Shown here one piece after another: positions 19,707-29,040 of a stretch of DNA of 64,000 nt. Positions within the stretch are counted from its first letter, which is position 1. Each line of letters starts with the position of its first letter. The DNA is taken from positions 62,001 through 126,000 of the forward strand of contig JAFYWK010000056.1 in NCBI GenBank assembly GCA_017558065.1. The letters run 5' to 3'. The position numbers were made by a program, and so were the translations under genes. The stretch comes from Paludibacteraceae bacterium (GTDB lineage Bacteria > Bacteroidota > Bacteroidia > Bacteroidales > Paludibacteraceae). The notes under the pieces are model-generated. The model was not told where the DNA came from. It was given only the letters and a program-made list of their open reading frames with translations, and did no database searches.

Positions 19707-21698
19707 ATGAAAAAAGCAATTATTATGATGACATTGGTAGCTACTCTTGTGGGCTGCTGTGCCAAGAAACCACACTACGAGAGTGTGGACGAATATCCTG
19801 TGAAACAAGGTTCGCTCAATGAGATGACCTATTCACCTGAGCAGACAACTTTCTCTGTATGGAGCCCTAATGCAGATACTGTGTATCTGAATCTCTATGC
19901 CGATGCTACGACTGTAGATCCATTGAAGCGTCTGACCATGTGCCGTCAGAAAGATGGTAGTTGGACCAAAACTGTCAAAGGTGACCTCAATGGACAGTTC
20001 TACACCTTCCAAGTGGTAGAGCCTACTTCTCGCTGGACACTTCATGAGACCCCTGGTATCTTCGCTAAGGCGGTGGGCGTGAATGGTCGCCGTGCTGCGA
20101 TTATTGACCTTCCTGCAACCAACCCAGAGGGTTGGAACGAGGATGTGCGCCCTGCTTTTGCGGGTGCTAAGGATGCTATCGTATATGAGATGCACCACCG
20201 CGATATGTCTATCCACGCTACTTCAGGTGTGGAGAACAAGGGTAAGTTTGTACAATGGACCGAGCATGGCACCAAGACGGCTGAAGGCTTCTCTACGGGT
20301 ATTGACCACCTCGTGGAGTTGGGTGTTACCCACGTGCAAATCTTGCCTTCTTACGACTACGGATCAGTGGATGAGACTCGCTTGAGCGATAATAAATACA
20401 ACTGGGGCTATGACCCTGTTAACTACAACGCGCCTGATGGTGGCTATAGCACCAACCCATACGACCCTGCCACACGTATCCGCGAGATGAAGCAGATGAT
20501 TCAGGCATTGCACAAAGCAGGTATCCGCGTGATTATGGACGTGGTGTACAACCACACCTTCAATGTGGAGAATAGCAATTTCACACAGACTTGCCCTGAC
20601 TACTTTTATCGCCTTCACGAGAATGGCGATTTGGGTAATGCTTCGGGTTGTGGCAACGAGACCGCCAGTGAGCGCGCTATGATGCGCAAGTTCATCATTG
20701 AGTCTTGCCGTTACTGGATTGAGGAGTATCACATGGACGGTTTCCGCTTCGACCTCATGGGTATCCATGACGTGGAGACCATGAACCAGGTGCGCGCTAT
20801 GATGGATAGCATCGACCCATCGCTCTTGCTCTATGGCGAAGGCTGGGCTGCGGGTGGTCCACTGTATCCTGGTGATGAGTTGGCAATGAAGGCCAATATG
20901 CAGAAACTGCCTAATATCGGTGCTTTCTGCGACGATATGCGCGATGCACTGCGTGGTCCTTTCTCCGATAACAACCGCGGTGCTTTCCTTGTTGGCGAGA
21001 AAGGTCACGAGGAGAGTATCAAGTTCGGCCTTGTGGGCTGTATTGCTCACCCAGAGGTAGATATGGAGAAGGTCAACTACTCTAAACAAGCTTGGACAGC
21101 TCAACCTACTCAATGTATCAGTTATGTATCTTGCCACGATGATATGATGCTCACTGACCGCCTCAAAGCGAATAAGAAACTGCGTCCAGGCGAGTTGCAA
21201 CGCCTCAGCAAGTTGGCACAAACTGCCGTATTGACTTCGCAAGGTATGCCATTCCTCTGGTGTGGCGAGGAGATCGCACGAGATAAGAAAGGTGTGCACA
21301 ACTCCTATTGCAGTCCTGACGACATCAACGCTATTGACTGGTCATTGAAGGCACAGAACATCGACCTCTTCCGCTACTACCAAGGTCTGATTGCACTGCG
21401 CAAGGCGCACCCTGCTTTCCATATGGGTGATGCTGAGTTGGTTCGCCAGAATCTACATTTCTTGGAGGCTCCAGAGGGCGTTGTGGCATACCAATTGAAT
21501 GGCGAGGCAGTAGGCGACACCTGGAAGACCATCGTGGTTGTTCTCAATGGTCAAGAGAAAGCTACTAAAGTGGCATTGCCAGAGGGAGACTTCCACTATG
21601 CATGTGTGGACGGCAAGTGCCCAGTGGCGTGCGATGCTACGGTTGCTGGTACTATCCGCGTCGCTCCACAGACGGCAGCGATCCTGTATCTGGACTAA
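19707..21698 (+). CDS. pulA: Type I pullulanase (GH13), lipoprotein
   Basis: 663 residues. The N-terminus has a lipobox (TLVGC), so the protein is lipid-anchored in the envelope. A CBM48-like N-terminal domain (TFSVWSPNADTVYLNLY, about 47-115) precedes the GH13 barrel. The type I pullulanase signature YNWGYDPVNY is present (about 233), together with DVVYNHTF, DGFRFDLMG (nucleophile), LLYGEGW (acid/base) and YVSCHDDMML. It would cleave alpha-1,6 branch points of pullulan, starch or glycogen. It follows clpX closely but is functionally unrelated to it. A hairpin shared with convergent rpoD ends the unit. Confidence 0.93.
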   Translation: MKKAIIMMTLVATLVGCCAKKPHYESVDEYPVKQGSLNEMTYSPEQTTFSVWSPNADTVYLNLYADATTVDPLKRLTMCRQKDGSWTKTVKGDLNGQFYTFQVVEPTSRWTLHETPGIFAKAVGVNGRRAAIIDLPATNPEGWNEDVRPAFAGAKDAIVYEMHHRDMSIHATSGVENKGKFVQWTEHGTKTAEGFSTGIDHLVELGVTHVQILPSYDYGSVDETRLSDNKYNWGYDPVNYNAPDGGYSTNPYDPATRIREMKQMIQALHKAGIRVIMDVVYNHTFNVENSNFTQTCPDYFYRLHENGDLGNASGCGNETASERAMMRKFIIESCRYWIEEYHMDGFRFDLMGIHDVETMNQVRAMMDSIDPSLLLYGEGWAAGGPLYPGDELAMKANMQKLPNIGAFCDDMRDALRGPFSDNNRGAFLVGEKGHEESIKFGLVGCIAHPEVDMEKVNYSKQAWTAQPTQCISYVSCHDDMMLTDRLKANKKLRPGELQRLSKLAQTAVLTSQGMPFLWCGEEIARDKKGVHNSYCSPDDINAIDWSLKAQNIDLFRYYQGLIALRKAHPAFHMGDAELVRQNLHFLEAPEGVVAYQLNGEAVGDTWKTIVVVLNGQEKATKVALPEGDFHYACVDGKCPVACDATVAGTIRVAPQTAAILYLD

Positions 21699-21734
21699 GA
21701 TAGTGAAGCGTTGGCTCTGCCAATAAATAGTAAA

Positions 21735-21765
21735 CAAAAAGGACTGCTTTCGGGCAGTCCTTTTA
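21735..21765. terminator. Bidirectional terminator between pulA and rpoD
   Basis: AAAAAGGACTGC and GCAGTCCTTTT form a hairpin with A and T runs on both sides, serving two convergent genes. Confidence 0.85.
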
Positions 21766-21793
21766 CATTATTGCAGGTATGTCTTTTAATTTG

Positions 21794-22654
21794 TTATCCT
21801 AAGTAGGTTTTGAGAATTCTGCTGCGCGAACTTGCTTTCAAGCGGCGAATAGCTTTCTCTTTAATCTGGCGGACACGCTCACGAGTGAGGCGGAACTCAA
21901 TGCCAATCTCCTCCAATGTCTTTTCTGGTACACCAATACCAAAGAACTTACGGATGATGTCTGCTTCGCGTGGGGTCAGGGTTGCCAATGCGCGGTCAAT
22001 CTCGCGAGAGAGTGATTCGTTGATCAATGTGTGGTCAGCGTTTGGAGAGTCCTCATTGACCATCACATCTATCAGACTGTTGTCTTCACCCTCTACAAAA
22101 GGTGCATCTACACTCACTTGGCGACCCGACATCTTCAGTGTGTCTGCAATCTTATCCACAGGTATGTCCAACAATTCTGCCAATTCTTCGGCACTTGGCT
22201 TGCGCTCATGCTCTTGCTCAAAGCGTTGATAGGCCTTGTTGATCTTGTTGAGAGAACCTACCTGGTTCAGCGGAAGACGTACAATACGCGATTGCTCTGC
22301 CAGGGCTTGAAGAATAGATTGGCGAATCCACCATACGGCATAGGAGATAAACTTAAAGCCTCGTGTTTCATCAAATTTTTCTGCTGCTTTGATAAGCCCA
22401 AGGTTGCCTTCGTCAATAAGGTCAGGAAGGCTCAAACCTTGATTTTGGTACTGTTTTGCTACAGAAACTACGAAGCGGAGATTGGCTTTCACCAATTTCT
22501 CCAAAGCGGCTCTATCCCCATTGCGGATTCTACGGGCCAATTCTACTTCTTCGTCAACGGGAATCAGCGGCTCACGACCAATCTCCTGCAAATACTTGTC
22601 AAGCGAGGCCGATTCACGGTTGGTGATTGATTTTGTGATTTTTAACTGACGCAT
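21794..22654 (-). CDS. rpoD: Primary sigma factor RpoD (short Bacteroidetes form)
   Basis: 286 residues, lacking region 1.1 as is typical for this phylum. Region 1.2 ([14 protein letters not shown]), 2.1-2.4 ([50 protein letters not shown]), 3 ([11 protein letters not shown]) and 4 ([32 protein letters not shown]) are all present. It should direct RNA polymerase to the TTTG-20-TAnnTTTG promoters found through this window. It is monocistronic and convergent with pulA. Confidence 0.95.
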   Translation of the reverse strand: MRQLKITKSITNRESASLDKYLQEIGREPLIPVDEEVELARRIRNGDRAALEKLVKANLRFVVSVAKQYQNQGLSLPDLIDEGNLGLIKAAEKFDETRGFKFISYAVWWIRQSILQALAEQSRIVRLPLNQVGSLNKINKAYQRFEQEHERKPSAEELAELLDIPVDKIADTLKMSGRQVSVDAPFVEGEDNSLIDVMVNEDSPNADHTLINESLSREIDRALATLTPREADIIRKFFGIGVPEKTLEEIGIEFRLTRERVRQIKEKAIRRLKASSRSRILKTYLG

Positions 22655-22747
22655 GTAGTACAGTTAACTTTTATGATTAATAGTTAATAATGAAAAGCAA
22701 TCATAATTCAAAATTCTTAATTCAAATTCTCAATTACCATCGCTTTG

Positions 22748-22821
22748 TGATCCGGTCGGGATTCGAACCCGAGACCCACAGCTTAGAAGGCTGTTGCTCT
22801 ATCCAGCTGAGCTACCAGACC
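22748..22821 (-). tRNA. tRNA-Arg(TCT)
   Basis: 74 nt on the minus strand. Acceptor GGTCTGG pairs with CCGGATC, discriminator A, D-arm GCTCAGCTGGATAGAGC, anticodon loop CTTCTAA giving TCT, T-loop TTCGAAT. The promoter at 22990-23021 is unusually far away (about 170 bp). Confidence 0.95.
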
Positions 22822-22985
22822 CTCGCGTTCGGCAATCTCACGCATTGACTGACGCTCTGCGTCATTGGGCGCTCGATGCCTCCGCTCTTACCTCGAAGCC
22901 ACGTGCTTCTCGGTATTTTTTTGCGCTGACTATGCACGAAATCACCCGTGTAGGCACACAAAATCGTGCCTACAAAGGCAATTTG
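22822..22985. other. Repeat-like leader upstream of tRNA-Arg
   Basis: Between the promoter and the tRNA lie mixed palindromic words, including GTAGGCAC-ACAAAATC-GTGCCTAC (22951-22974), an 8-bp perfect hairpin. No gene is seen. Confidence 0.5.
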
Positions 22986-22989
22986 GGTG

Positions 22990-23021
22990 CAAAAGTACTG
23001 CTTTTTTTTGACTTATGCAAA
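22990..23021 (-). promoter_or_regulatory. Promoter of tRNA-Arg
   Basis: Minus strand: TTTG (23018-23021), 20 bp, TACTTTTG (22990-22997). Confidence 0.65.
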
Positions 23022-23047
23022 TATTTTTGCAAAAATCTGTAAAATTA

Positions 23048-23362
23048 TTACAAAAGTTCTTCAAAAAGCTTTTGCAAGTCAGGTTTGCGGATAGCACCTA
23101 CTTGACGATGAACCAACTCGCCACCCTTAAAGAAGAGGATGGTAGGAATGTTCATAATGCCGTATGCAGCACATGTCTCGTCGTTGTCATCCACATTCAC
23201 TTTGCCTGCTATGATACGACCTTCGTACTCTGCTGCCAATTCATCAAAAATAGGAGCAATCATCTTGCATGGCCCACACCATGGAGCCCAAAAATCTACC
23301 ACGAGGGGTTTGCCCTCTGCCAACAACTCTTGGAAGTTAGCATCTGTAATCTCTTTTGCCAT
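23048..23362 (-). CDS. trxA: Thioredoxin
   Basis: 104 residues, normal length. The redox motif WCGPCK lies at about 31-36 after VDFWAP, and the cis-proline segment MNIPTILFFKGG is intact. It reduces protein disulfides in the cytoplasm. It starts 5 nt after the clpC-like gene and is the last of a seven-gene minus-strand run. Confidence 0.96.
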   Translation of the reverse strand: MAKEITDANFQELLAEGKPLVVDFWAPWCGPCKMIAPIFDELAAEYEGRIIAGKVNVDDNDETCAAYGIMNIPTILFFKGGELVHRQVGAIRKPDLQKLFEELL

Positions 23363-23367
23363 AAATC

Positions 23368-25629
23368 TTATATTTTTATTATTTTATTTTCTATTTCGCC
23401 AGCCAACAACTTATCGGTCAGCGGGTCTTCTATTAGTGTTTGTATGGCGCGCTTGAGTGGGCGCGCACCATATTGTTTGTCACGTGCCAGACGAAGTATT
23501 TCCTGTTGGGTCTCATCACTCAGTTCCAAGCTATACCCCATCGCCTCAAGACGTACCTGTAAGGGGCGCAGTTCGAGCCACAATATCTGTGCCAAAGCCT
23601 CGTCATTGAGCGGATGAAATACGATAATGTCATCCAATCGATTGACAAACTCAGGTGGGAAAGTGCGTTGCAGCGCCTTGGTGAGCATACGCTCCGTCGC
23701 TTTATCGTCCAGACTATCAGCTCCAAAGCCGATGCCAGCACCAAACTCGCTCAGTTGGCGTGTACCCACATTGCTGGTGAGGATGATGATGGTGTTCTTG
23801 AAATCCACAATGTGCCCCTGACGATCTGTCAGTCGTCCTTCGTCCATGACTTGCAATAGTACATTGAAAATGTCAGGGTGCGCCTTCTCTATCTCATCAA
23901 AGAGCACAATCGAATAGGGCTTACGCCGTACTGCTTCAGTCAGTTTGCCTCCATCCTCGTGTGCCACATATCCAGGAGGCGCTCCTACCAGCAGACTGAC
24001 AGTATGCTTCTCCATGAACTCCGACATGTCAAAGCGTATAATCGCATTTCGGTTGCCAAACATCTCCTCGGCGAGGCATTGTGCCAAGTGTGTCTTGCCG
24101 ACACCTGTCGGACCGAGTAGGAAGAATGTTCCGATAGGTTTGCGTGGGTCGCGCAATCCCATACGCGAACGTTGAATCGCTTTGACCACTTTCTTCACTG
24201 CCTCCTCTTGACCTATCACACGTTGCTGTAATACGTCTGCCATCTGTCGCAGTTGTTCGCCTTCGGCTTGTGCCACCCTTTGTACAGGCACGCCTGACAT
24301 CTGGCTGACGATACGTGCCACATCTGCCTCGGTAATCTCTTGCCTCTCACCTATCACCTCTAACCTCTCACCTTTCCAAGCACCCACTTCGTCCATCGCA
24401 TCAATGGCTTTGTCGGGGAACTGGCGGTCGGTGATATATCTATCAGTAAGGTTCACGCACGCGCGTAGGGCCTCCTGCGTATATTGCACATGGTGAAACT
24501 GTCCATACGTTTCGCTCAATCGTGTAAGGATAGTATAGGTCTCGTCTGCATTGGTGGGTTGTACGGTCACTTTTTGGAATCTTCGTTCCAATGCCCCATC
24601 TTTCTCAATGCTGGTGCGGTATTCGCTGATGGTTGTGGCGCCAATACATTGTACCTCGCCACGCGCCAAGGCGGGTTTGAGGATATTGGCGGCGTCCAAC
24701 GAACCCTGAGCATTACCAGCGCCCATGAGGGTGTGTATCTCGTCGATAAAGAGAATAACCTCTGGATGATCGTTGAGTTCTTTGATGACTGTCTTGATGC
24801 GCTCTTCAAACTGACCGCGGTAGGTAGTGCCTGCCACCATAGACGCTATGTCGAGCGAGATGATACGCTTGCCCTCCAAGGCAGGAATCTCTTTGGCTAC
24901 AATACGCAGTGCCAGTCCCTCCACGATAGCGGACTTACCCACACCAGGTTCGCCAATGAGGATAGGGTTGTTCTTCTTGCGGCGTGACAGGATTTGTATC
25001 ACGCGGTCAATCTCTATCTGACGTCCAATGACGGGGTCCAGTTCGCCGTTCTTGGCTTGTGCGGTGAGGTCGCGTCCATACTTGGTCAGGGCAGGCGTAT
25101 CGGTTTTGCCTTTCTGTTTCTTGCTGTTGCCCATGTCGGGACCGAAGATATGGATTGTTGTCTCGCGCTCTTGTGGCTGTTCATCGAGGGTCAGCTCGCC
25201 TTGTGGCAGCGGGTCGGGCTTGGGGTAAAGACGTTCGATGCACTCATAATCTATGCCATGTTGTTGCTCCAGGTACATGGCGGGGTAATTGATGCGGTCG
25301 CGCAGCAAACCCATCAACAGGTGTACCGAACCGCAGGTCTCTGCCTGATAACTGCGTGCTTCTATACCCGTGAGGCGTACCACACGTTCGCAGGCGCGCG
25401 ACAGTTTCTGCGTTTGAGTCGTTTCCGTCTGTCGCAAACGCTCATCTATCTTGCGTTTGCACTCCACAGGGTCCATGCCTGCTTGCATGAGCAGTTCGAA
25501 TGCTTTGCCAGCACCCAGACGTATGATACCCAACAGCAAGTGGTCGGGCATAATCTCAGCATTGCCCAATCGACCAGCTTCCTCGCTGGCATAACTGAAT
25601 ATTGTATGTAAGTTTGGTGTTTGTTGCAT
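23368..25629 (-). CDS. clpC: Clp ATPase of the ClpC/ClpA type with a shortened, repeat-encoded linker
   Basis: 753 residues. N-terminal Clp-N domain (about 1-145: [17 protein letters not shown]), first AAA+ module (Walker [14 protein letters not shown], Walker [12 protein letters not shown]) and second AAA+ module (Walker A GPTGVGKT, Walker [12 protein letters not shown], sensor TSNVGTRQL). It would unfold proteins, probably for ClpP. ClpC normally has a coiled-coil middle domain between helical end and linker. Here [12 protein letters not shown] runs almost directly to [16 protein letters not shown], so that domain is essentially missing and the junction (residues about 418-431) is encoded by an R2-type repeat. 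ClpA, which also lacks the middle domain, is the alternative name. Confidence 0.9.
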   Translation of the reverse strand: MQQTPNLHTIFSYASEEAGRLGNAEIMPDHLLLGIIRLGAGKAFELLMQAGMDPVECKRKIDERLRQTETTQTQKLSRACERVVRLTGIEARSYQAETCGSVHLLMGLLRDRINYPAMYLEQQHGIDYECIERLYPKPDPLPQGELTLDEQPQERETTIHIFGPDMGNSKKQKGKTDTPALTKYGRDLTAQAKNGELDPVIGRQIEIDRVIQILSRRKKNNPILIGEPGVGKSAIVEGLALRIVAKEIPALEGKRIISLDIASMVAGTTYRGQFEERIKTVIKELNDHPEVILFIDEIHTLMGAGNAQGSLDAANILKPALARGEVQCIGATTISEYRTSIEKDGALERRFQKVTVQPTNADETYTILTRLSETYGQFHHVQYTQEALRACVNLTDRYITDRQFPDKAIDAMDEVGAWKGERLEVIGERQEITEADVARIVSQMSGVPVQRVAQAEGEQLRQMADVLQQRVIGQEEAVKKVVKAIQRSRMGLRDPRKPIGTFFLLGPTGVGKTHLAQCLAEEMFGNRNAIIRFDMSEFMEKHTVSLLVGAPPGYVAHEDGGKLTEAVRRKPYSIVLFDEIEKAHPDIFNVLLQVMDEGRLTDRQGHIVDFKNTIIILTSNVGTRQLSEFGAGIGFGADSLDDKATERMLTKALQRTFPPEFVNRLDDIIVFHPLNDEALAQILWLELRPLQVRLEAMGYSLELSDETQQEILRLARDKQYGARPLKRAIQTLIEDPLTDKLLAGEIENKIIKI
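24339..24377. repeat. R2 repeat inside the clpC-like gene
   Basis: Plus strand: TGCCTCTCACCTATCACC followed by TCTAACCTCTCACCTTTCC. The same CCTCTAACC/CCTTTAACC words fill several intergenic gaps here. In frame it encodes [13 protein letters not shown] in the linker between the two AAA+ modules. Confidence 0.75.
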
Positions 25630-25717
25630 CTCTCTTTTATCTAAGTTCTTCAGGGCTTTAGCCCGATCTACAGCCCCGTAAGGGGCGATCTTCAGGCGCT
25701 TAGCGCCAATCTCTCAC
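25630..25717. repeat. R3 mini-palindrome cluster between porin and clpC genes
   Basis: GGGCTTTAGCCC, GCCCCGTAAGGGGC and GGCGCTTAGCGCC, three small palindromes spaced by GATCTACAG or GATCTTCAG. They fill the gap between two minus-strand genes. Confidence 0.75.
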
Positions 25718-27667
25718 CTATTTATAAAAATGCCACGCCAATCCCGCGCGGAACATATCGGGCGCCATAGGATAATGAGGCATGCCAAAGTATTGTTTGT
25801 TCATAAACGACGCGTTGAAGTGTTGATATTGCGCAAATAGTTTGAGTCGTATGTGCTTCACATAGAAGTTGGCATACATATTCATCACGGGGTAGTTACC
25901 CACCTGCTCTTTGTTTTGTATGCAGAACTGTCCCAATGCGGGATTGAGTACAGGGGCATAATATTTGGTGAAGAACCGCATGTCCACACCAATCTGCACG
26001 TCCAATGCTTTCACCCAAGTGCCGTGATAATACAGGTTGTTGTACATCGTCAATGTCGGCAGTGGCAATGCGGCAGATGAGGAGTGTTGATACACAATGC
26101 TATTATCCAGGTTCAGCCAGGGTGTGGTGATGTTGAGTTGCAAGTCTGCTGCCAGTACCTGTATATTGCCGTCCATCTGTTTGGGTAAGCCGTTCTCATC
26201 AAAATAGATATGCTGTGTGATGTTCTCAAATGCCACTTTCAGCTTGGGTTTCACCCATTGTGTGGGGTATGCCACTTCGCCGCCTATATAGAAGCGGAGC
26301 GTTTTGTTAAATTTGTTTTCCCACTGATAGTGGTTGCTGCGGTAGTGTTGCAGATAGAAGTCGGGCGCTTCGTTCTTGATGTAGGCATGGGCGGCTAATG
26401 TCATGGAGTCTTTGCCCAAACGGAACCCCGCATCCAGATGGCCGTTCACCTGAAACTCACCCAATTTGTATCCCAACAGACATACATTGCCGTCAAAACC
26501 ATAGTGTATATGCTCGCCGCGGTTTTTGTACAATGCTCCACCTATGTATAGGTTGTTGGTCCATTGTGTATGGTAAATAGAGTCTTTGATGGGTGACTCT
26601 GGCACAATGCTATCGCGCAGTACATGTCGTTGTGTCTCGTTCATGACATATACGATAGCGCCGAACTTCAACCACGTATTGAACTCCTCTTCAAAGGTCA
26701 CTGACAATGTGTTTTTGATGCTCAGGCATGCTGCCGTGTCGTTTGTAGCCACCGAATCGCGGTAAATATCCGAATAGAATCCCTGATTGGCTCTCTTCTC
26801 TACGTAACGTTTGGTGGCATCTGCGGTCTCAAACACATGTCGGAAAGTGGTCACAGGCACATATTCTATTTTCACCGAGTCTTTCTTCACCCAATTGCCT
26901 TCTTCGTCGCGTTCGCGATAATTCACTTTGCGTTCGCGCTCCACGCAAATGCTGTAGTAGTGGTTCAGGTATCCCGACAGATAGCGCAGTGCCGACATAC
27001 CTTGCAGTTCCACAGGCATATCTTCGGGTTTGAGACTACCTTGCAATTGCGTGGGGTCGCTCAGACCGCCGTTCTCGAAGTTGCTCAGCGTGTTCCATGT
27101 GAACGCTCCTTGCATCGAGTAATGGTCACCGTTGTAACTGCCGAATACTGAACCAAACACGGTCTTACCTTCTTGCGAAGCAAAACGACCGTACGAGTTC
27201 AAGTAATCAATCGTCATACCCAAGTTCGTGCGGCGGCTCACATTGCCCGTGAACATGAAGCTAATATCGTTTTGGTCCAGGTTAGTGACGAAGCCCTTTT
27301 TGTATGCCACGCTCGAATAGGGTGTCGTGGTGTGATAATAGGTCACGTTCTTCGGCGCGATGATATAAGGCGTGTAGGCATCGGCAAAGATAAAGTCTGC
27401 TCGCTTATCGCGATCGAAATAGATACGCGATTGGGTAGGGGAGATGAGATTGGAGTTGGTGGTGTTGGAGATGGAGTAGTCATTCAGCACGTCGCGCATG
27501 GGCAAGTGCATGTATGACGTATCAACCATGGACAAGGTATCCGCGATACCTGTCCATGGATCCAGTTGCCATGTGCGCATGATAGTCGGCACAGATTTCT
27601 CTGCAGCAAACAGACCAACACTACCGCACATAATAACTACACACGCTATTATGTGTCTCACCTGCAT
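25718..27667 (-). CDS. Putative outer-membrane porin (Porin_10-like)
   Basis: 649 residues with a signal peptide (about 1-22, ending GLFAA). Beyond about residue 60 the protein is a long series of alternating beta-strands with aromatic girdles (RTNLGMTIDYLNSYGRF, GDHYSMQGAFTWNTL, NLYIGGALYKNRGEHIHYGF) and it ends in strand FRAGLAWHFYK, a typical barrel C-terminus. This fits the Bacteroidetes putative porin family. Substrate unknown; the neighbours handle glycogen-like polymers, which does not by itself define it. It lies 17 nt after the GH57 gene. Confidence 0.75.
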   Translation of the reverse strand: MQVRHIIACVVIMCGSVGLFAAEKSVPTIMRTWQLDPWTGIADTLSMVDTSYMHLPMRDVLNDYSISNTTNSNLISPTQSRIYFDRDKRADFIFADAYTPYIIAPKNVTYYHTTTPYSSVAYKKGFVTNLDQNDISFMFTGNVSRRTNLGMTIDYLNSYGRFASQEGKTVFGSVFGSYNGDHYSMQGAFTWNTLSNFENGGLSDPTQLQGSLKPEDMPVELQGMSALRYLSGYLNHYYSICVERERKVNYRERDEEGNWVKKDSVKIEYVPVTTFRHVFETADATKRYVEKRANQGFYSDIYRDSVATNDTAACLSIKNTLSVTFEEEFNTWLKFGAIVYVMNETQRHVLRDSIVPESPIKDSIYHTQWTNNLYIGGALYKNRGEHIHYGFDGNVCLLGYKLGEFQVNGHLDAGFRLGKDSMTLAAHAYIKNEAPDFYLQHYRSNHYQWENKFNKTLRFYIGGEVAYPTQWVKPKLKVAFENITQHIYFDENGLPKQMDGNIQVLAADLQLNITTPWLNLDNSIVYQHSSSAALPLPTLTMYNNLYYHGTWVKALDVQIGVDMRFFTKYYAPVLNPALGQFCIQNKEQVGNYPVMNMYANFYVKHIRLKLFAQYQHFNASFMNKQYFGMPHYPMAPDMFRAGLAWHFYK

Positions 27668-27683
27668 TCTTCTACCTTATTCT

Positions 27684-28973
27684 TTATTTTGCCGTTTTCT
27701 TGGCACCTTTCTTGGCTTCCTTGAGTTGTTTCTCGAGGCGCTCAATCTCCTTTTCTTGGTTTTGGATGGTTTTGAGCAACTCGTTCAACTCTTCGTTCTC
27801 AATCGTAGTAGGATATTGCTCCTCTACGCGTTGTAGGAAGTCAGAGAGGATGTTCATATAGTTGATGAACGCATCGTATGCCGACTCAAACTGCGTAGCG
27901 CCTTGGTCGATATGGTTCATATAGTGCAAGTAGTTCACATCTTGCAGGATGAGCCAATCGTGCTTGAGTTGTTTATCTTGGCACAGGTGTACGCGCTCAG
28001 CCACGGCGTAGAGTTTCTGCAACGCCTCTTGTTGCAGGTCATTGCCGTTATAGGTGCTGATATCCTTTGCCTCGCCTGCCCATGTCAATGGGTAAGGCAC
28101 TACTACTGCATCGTTGGCTGCACATTTCTTGGCTACCTCGCCTGGGGTCATAAAACCGATGCCTTGCTCCAGAGCGAAGTATGGCAATGCCTTGAGGAAA
28201 TCAAAGATTCCTGTCGTAGCAGGTTGGCGCAGACCGAAGGTCTCGGCTCCCACCCATATGTTCACCACTTGCTCCTCTTCTGGCAACCCAGCGATGGACA
28301 TCGCATATTGCTCGCCGTCCATTGGGAAGTTGTGCCATGCAGGGTCAGAGAAGTGGAATGCCAACTCATCGCTGAGGCTCGTGTTGCGGAGCAGCACTTT
28401 CAGCTTAGGAGCAGCACTGCTGCTATATACGTAGTTAGGGCTCTTCCAACTCAGGATATGCTTTGCGCCCTCGGTCATCACAGCTTTGAAGCCCATCTTA
28501 TGCAGACGAATAGCTATCTCATCGCTGTAGAGCAGTTCGGACAGACAAGCGGTCGTGGACTCTACGCCCAACAGTTGCTTCACTTGTGCTTGTTGTGCTT
28601 GCAACTGTTCTGCGGCTTCGGTGTCGCTATATACGCTGGCGAGCGAGTAGGAGTAAGGTGTCACCACAAACTCCACGCATCCTGTACCTGCCAACTCCTT
28701 GAGCATATCAATCATCTCTGGGTCGTATTGCTCCAGCATCTCCAACATCGTACCCGACACGCTCAGCGCGCAGTGGAATCGACCTCTGGAGAGGCGAATC
28801 ATCTCTGCTATGGTCTTGCAGAGTGGCATATACGATGTGTTGATGAGCGATGCAACGCGATCCTCGGTCTGCATGTCATCATAGTAGTAATGGTCTTGAC
28901 CAATCTCAAAAAAACGATAGCGCTTCAAACTGTAAGGCGCATGCATTTGAAAGCAAAAACAAATATTTTTCAT
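27684..28973 (-). CDS. Glycoside hydrolase family 57 alpha-amylase-type enzyme
   Basis: 429 residues. The N-terminal motif CFCFQMHAPYSLKRYRFF carries the QxH signature of GH57. VGAETFGLRQ holds the likely catalytic Glu region and AVMTEGAKHIL is another family block; LSVSGTMLEMLEQYDP matches the barrel. Family members hydrolyse or transfer alpha-glucans in the cytoplasm; no signal peptide is present. The C-terminal 45 residues are a lysine/glutamate coiled coil (LLKTIQNQEKEIERLEKQL) ending in KKGAKKTAK. It lies next to glycosyltransferase and debranching enzyme genes, an arrangement I know from other Bacteroidales. Confidence 0.88.
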   Translation of the reverse strand: MKNICFCFQMHAPYSLKRYRFFEIGQDHYYYDDMQTEDRVASLINTSYMPLCKTIAEMIRLSRGRFHCALSVSGTMLEMLEQYDPEMIDMLKELAGTGCVEFVVTPYSYSLASVYSDTEAAEQLQAQQAQVKQLLGVESTTACLSELLYSDEIAIRLHKMGFKAVMTEGAKHILSWKSPNYVYSSSAAPKLKVLLRNTSLSDELAFHFSDPAWHNFPMDGEQYAMSIAGLPEEEQVVNIWVGAETFGLRQPATTGIFDFLKALPYFALEQGIGFMTPGEVAKKCAANDAVVVPYPLTWAGEAKDISTYNGNDLQQEALQKLYAVAERVHLCQDKQLKHDWLILQDVNYLHYMNHIDQGATQFESAYDAFINYMNILSDFLQRVEEQYPTTIENEELNELLKTIQNQEKEIERLEKQLKEAKKGAKKTAK

Positions 28974-29002
28974 GACTTTATTTATATTACTATGTTAATA
29001 AT

Positions 29003-29040
29003 TCTAACCTTTAGCCTTTAACCTTTAGCCTTTAACCTCA
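29003..29040. repeat. R2 repeat at the end of the GT4 gene
   Basis: CTAACCTTTAGCCTTTAACC repeated twice; the stop codon of the glycosyltransferase gene (29038-29040) falls at its edge. Confidence 0.7.
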
